In this document: positions 61,216-64,000 of the stretch, one piece after another | Position numbering within the stretch: position 1 is the stretch's first letter | Layout: every line of letters begins with the position of its first letter | Source of the DNA: Zeugodacus cucurbitae | Lineage: Eukaryota; Arthropoda; Insecta; Diptera; Tephritidae | Reading direction: 5' to 3' | Assembly (NCBI RefSeq): GCF_028554725.1 | Contig: NC_071668.1 | Coordinates: 57,806,732 to 57,870,731, forward strand | Length of the DNA stretch: 64,000 nucleotides | Notes under the pieces: model-generated | What the model saw: the letters and a program-made list of their open reading frames with translations, nothing else | Told to the model about the DNA's origin: nothing | Database searches by the model: none | Program-made: the position numbers and the translations under genes

Positions 61216-62102
61216 ATAGAGATAGTTAACAGTTATGATATTTACTTGTTGATCTCCATATATTAAAGGTATTTTATTTTCACCTATAATTATTACATCG
61301 TCGTTTAAATTTATTATTGCTCCTAATGGCTTTAAAATATTATTTCCTATCAATCCATCGTAAAAATTATGGAAGTTACAAATAAAAAATTCAATTGATA
61401 CGTCCTTACTACCTAGTTCTTCAAAAAGAGGGATACGAACTTTTTTATTTATTTTGATTATATGCTGTAGAGTTTTAATAGTTATTTCATTCGTTGGTAT
61501 ATTCCATTTTGGGTGGCATATGTCTGGATAATTGAATGTGAAGCTCCTGTATCTTGGAAAAGGATTTCCAGTGCTTCTTCCAGCGTGTTTGGATTTCTAC
61601 AAATCAATATAATCTTCATTGGCTCGGGAATTTTTCCTTTAAAAATGTTAAGCGCTGATTTCATGTTATTTCTGGCTATTTCTGATGTGCCAGGATTTTC
61701 TCCCATTATTAAATTGGTTTTATTATTTAACCTCCGTGGCTTATCTTTTATTTCGTTATAGAATTCTGTCGTGTTTGTTCTGAATACTACTGCTCTCATA
61801 TTATCATAACGTTCTTCTACGCTCAATTTTTCTCCAAAATTATTTATAAGAACATTCTTAATGTCCGTCCACGACTGTACATGAAAATTCATTTCTATTA
61901 TTTCCCTAGCTCTACCTTGTAACCTACTTTTTATTATATCAGAGAAGAGAAGTTGGGACATTTCGTCATATTGCGTTAGTAAGGGGTGTATTCTATCTAT
62001 AAGAGTAGTAAAGTTGTAAAGGTCATGTCGTGTTCCGTTAAATTCAGGTAATGTTTTGAGGTATTTGATAGGGTCAAGGGTAACAGAAGGTGCTTGGGCC
62101 AT
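61153..62102 (-). pseudogene. Ty3/gypsy-type gag fused to protease, defective
   Basis: A 206-codon frame starts MAQAPSVTLDPIKYLKTLPEF. Residues 1-180 resemble the capsid region of insect gypsy-type Gag. At residue 181 the frame passes directly to LFQDTGASHSII, the active-site DTGAS of a retroviral-type aspartic protease at 184-188. The nucleocapsid and spacer that normally lie between are absent. Soon after, the protease continues in another frame (61,480-61,153: IKTLQHIIKINKK, GLIGNNILKPLGA with the second conserved protease block). Reverse transcriptase is not found; a Helitron follows. Non-functional. Confidence 0.85.
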
Positions 62103-62530
62103 GATTAAAAATAAAATGAATTTATATATGTAACACTTAAAATTTCACTTTGCAATTTCGCTTAATAATCTTAATGGTTTTTTTTTTTAAAGTGATTAGT
62201 TTTTTTTTTTATAACAATAACATTGTAAAACTTATACTTATAATATATGCAAATAACTCACTTTATGTAGGAGCTTTACTTGTTGATTCGGCTTCTTCTT
62301 AACTTTGATGTCCTTTTTGTTTTTTTTTTTTTATTGTTGATTTGTTGTTGGTTTGAAAAAATTTTTGATTTGATGTTTTATTGTTGATTCGGCTTCTCCT
62401 TAACTTTGATGTCTTTCTTTTTTTATTTGTTGATTTGTTCACTAAAATTTTATTTTTTTTTTCTACCTTAATTCTTTAAGGATAGTATTATTTTTTTTTT
62501 TGTATCTTGATTTTTCAAAGATACTTTTCC
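62103..62530 (-). other. Retroelement leader between primer site and gag
   Basis: Untranslated leader on the minus strand, T-rich on the plus strand, with the direct repeat listed separately. No coding region. Confidence 0.7.
62281..62440. repeat. Direct repeat in retroelement leader
   Basis: GTTGATTCGGCTTCTTCTTAA...CTTTGATGTCCTTTT at about 62,281-62,345 recurs as GTTGATTCGGCTTCTCCTTAA...CTTTGATGTCTTTCT at about 62,383-62,437. Both units end in T-runs and TTGTTGATTTGTTG-type sequence. Two units about 102 bp apart. Confidence 0.9.
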
Positions 62531-62552
62531 TCGCATCCCATCCTCGTCGCCA
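62531..62552 (-). promoter_or_regulatory. Retroelement primer-binding site, tRNA-Ser type
   Basis: The minus strand reads TGGCGACGAGGATGGGATG followed by CGA. This complements the 3' end of eukaryotic tRNA-Ser(GCU), ...CCCATCCTCGTCGCCA, at 21 of 22 positions as I recall that tRNA. It marks the end of the 5' LTR immediately to the right and fixes the element's direction. Confidence 0.85.
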
Positions 62553-62960
62553 ATTAAAACATTTGTTAATTTTCTTAAAGAATATGACTGAGTTAGTTTA
62601 CAAAAGTTCTTAATCTTAAATACGAAATCAATTTTAATCACATCATTGTTCTTGGCTTGCAATATTCACTACTGGTTGGAGAATGCTGTAATATTTGACA
62701 ATAATGAACATACAAATGTAGGATAGCCCTTCAAATAAACGCACTTGGTTCAACTTTATAATTAACACACACTTTATTTAAAATATGTTAAATGTTAAAT
62801 GTTCATGTATAAACTGAATATGTGAAGTCCGTCCGTTTGACCGTCCTATATGTACGATGACTGTTTAACGACTGTGTTCTTGTCCTGTTTGTTAAGTTGG
62901 TCGTGCCCTATCAGTGCTGCCTATTGTCATAGGTCAGTGTTGCCCTTTTGTAAGTGAGGT
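62553..62960 (-). repeat. LTR of a Ty3/gypsy-type element (approximate)
   Basis: Placed by the primer site on its 3' side and the integrase stop on its 5' side. It contains a minus-strand AATAAA at 62,773-62,778 suited to LTR polyadenylation. Exact ends are not resolved: no clear TG...CA pair, and an AGT...AAT type end is possible. The length of about 400 bp is therefore approximate. Confidence 0.65.
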
Positions 62961-62975
62961 GAGTGTGCGTACGTA

Positions 62976-64000
62976 TTAATAGGTGTGTCCACTACGTGTT
63001 GTCCTGTCACCGCTTCCCACAATCGGCCATCCTGCACTTTCATTCGACCCGAATGAAGGATCAAATTTTTTCATGAATTCCGCGACGGTAGTAGTGCGTC
63101 CGGGTCCTTCGTGATCTCCAACTTTCGCAACTTCGTATCTGCCATGTTTCAACTGCTTAATGATCTTGTACGGTCCAAGATATTTTGGCTTCAGCTTCAG
63201 CCCAGATCCATACTGTGTACGTTTGATTGCTACCAGTTCGTTAATTTTGTACTCAACTTCAGCTTTACGACGAACATTGTAGGTCTTGCGATTTTCTTCT
63301 TGTAAACGAACTATATTCTCTTTCGCTTGAAGACGGCTTTTCTCACGCTCTGAGTCGATTTCTTCTGTTGCGAAGTTTTCTAAAAGCTCTTCCAGATTCG
63401 GCATTTCAGCCACTCGCATTTCTAATCCAGTTAATATCTTGAACGGCGATATTTTTGTACTACGCGGTGGAGTGTTGTTTATAGTCTGTTGTACGCGTTC
63501 TACATGTTTGTACCACTCACCAGGACTTTCGTGGCATAATTTCGATATCATAGGTATCACGATTTTGTGTATTCGCTCAACCTGTCCGTTCCCCCTTGGA
63601 ACACCCGTGGCAATTGTTAGATGCTGAATACCTTCTTTCACACAGTACTCTTTGAAAAGAGTTGACGTAAATGCGGAGCCTCTGTCGCTGATTATGCGCT
63701 TTGGATTTCCAAATACCGACGACTGCTTCCTAAGTCTGTCAACTACTGCCTCTGCTCTCGTGTTTTTTGTTGGATAAAGCCAAACAAATTTGGAAAATGC
63801 GTCGACAACCACAAGTAAATAATTATAAGATTTCTTCGACATTTCCATAGGTCCAACGTGGTCGACGTGGTATATACCTAAAGGACAGTCCTCCTTGTTA
63901 ATTGGATTAAGCCAGCCTTTCTTTTTCCCTATTTTATTTTCGTTTACCAAACATTCGATACAGCTTTCTACTACGCGAGATGCTTTCGCTTTCAACTGTG
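62976..64000 (-). CDS. Ty3/gypsy-type Pol, integrase end (partial)
   Basis: The frame is open to the right edge and ends at a stop at 62,976. Counting from 63,995, CIEC (12-15) is the second half of the HHCC zinc finger. D45 (YHVDHVGP), D104 (IISDRGSAF) and E140 (NGQVERIH) form the D,D35E catalytic triad. A C-terminal LGPYKIIKQLKHGRYEV block is the GPY/F-type module. All catalytic residues are present, so this part is intact. By family it would join a cDNA copy to chromosomal DNA. Protease, RT and RNase H must lie beyond the window. Gene boundaries of the full Pol are unknown. Confidence 0.93.
   Translation of the reverse strand, partial: QLKAKASRVVESCIECLVNENKIGKKKGWLNPINKEDCPLGIYHVDHVGPMEMSKKSYNYLLVVVDAFSKFVWLYPTKNTRAEAVVDRLRKQSSVFGNPKRIISDRGSAFTSTLFKEYCVKEGIQHLTIATGVPRGNGQVERIHKIVIPMISKLCHESPGEWYKHVERVQQTINNTPPRSTKISPFKILTGLEMRVAEMPNLEELLENFATEEIDSEREKSRLQAKENIVRLQEENRKTYNVRRKAEVEYKINELVAIKRTQYGSGLKLKPKYLGPYKIIKQLKHGRYEVAKVGDHEGPGRTTTVAEFMKKFDPSFGSNESAGWPIVGSGDRTTRSGHTY

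Noticed and set aside
62531..62552. tRNA-Ser-like sequence
   Set aside because: Only the 3' end matches, in antisense; there are no cloverleaf arms. It is a primer-binding site, not a tRNA gene.

Overview
This is a gene-poor, transposon-rich stretch of nuclear DNA from a higher fly. The proteins that can be read (MCM6, PCNA, a MADF-BESS factor) are close to Drosophila ones. The transposon mix (mariner, Tc1/mariner-like, pogo-like MITEs, PIF/Harbinger, Helitron, LINE and Ty3/gypsy-type elements) and the size of the intergenic DNA suggest a tephritid fruit fly or related schizophoran. The species is inference; no search was run.

Positions 1-50,250 hold no confident host coding exon. They contain at least ten copies of one 0.5-1.3 kb interspersed repeat, called 'family A' here. 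Its structure fits a Helentron-associated non-autonomous element (HINE, the DINE-1 type): opposed subterminal inverted repeats, a fixed hairpin at one end, and a fixed CTTG terminus beside a T-run. Around these copies lie decayed copies of one LINE reverse-transcriptase family, tail fragments of RNase H-type LINEs, two families of mariner-type transposons, and MITEs. Several insertions are nested, which gives a relative order of events. Two weak host signals are noted: a TATA box with a small cysteine-rich reading frame (18.85-19.2 kb) and a minus-strand TATA box with a possible 5' non-coding exon (37.4-38.1 kb).

Positions 50.25-57.3 kb hold three real genes. Mcm6 (plus, four exons, 828 aa) and PCNA (minus, two exons, 260 aa) converge tail to tail with 589 bp between stop codons. 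A MADF-BESS gene (plus, three exons, 557 aa) is divergent from PCNA, with 621 bp between start codons. Mcm6 and PCNA serve the same process (replication licensing/unwinding and the sliding clamp), and both have E2F-type sites upstream.

Positions 58.5-64 kb are again mobile DNA, all on the minus strand: a decayed HARBI1-like transposase with a spliceable intron, a deleted Helitron with a recognisable 3' end and its own intron, and Ty3/gypsy-type retroelement sequence. In that retroelement one LTR is flanked by an integrase end on one side and by a tRNA-Ser-type primer site plus gag-protease on the other. This is the arrangement expected of tandem elements sharing an LTR.
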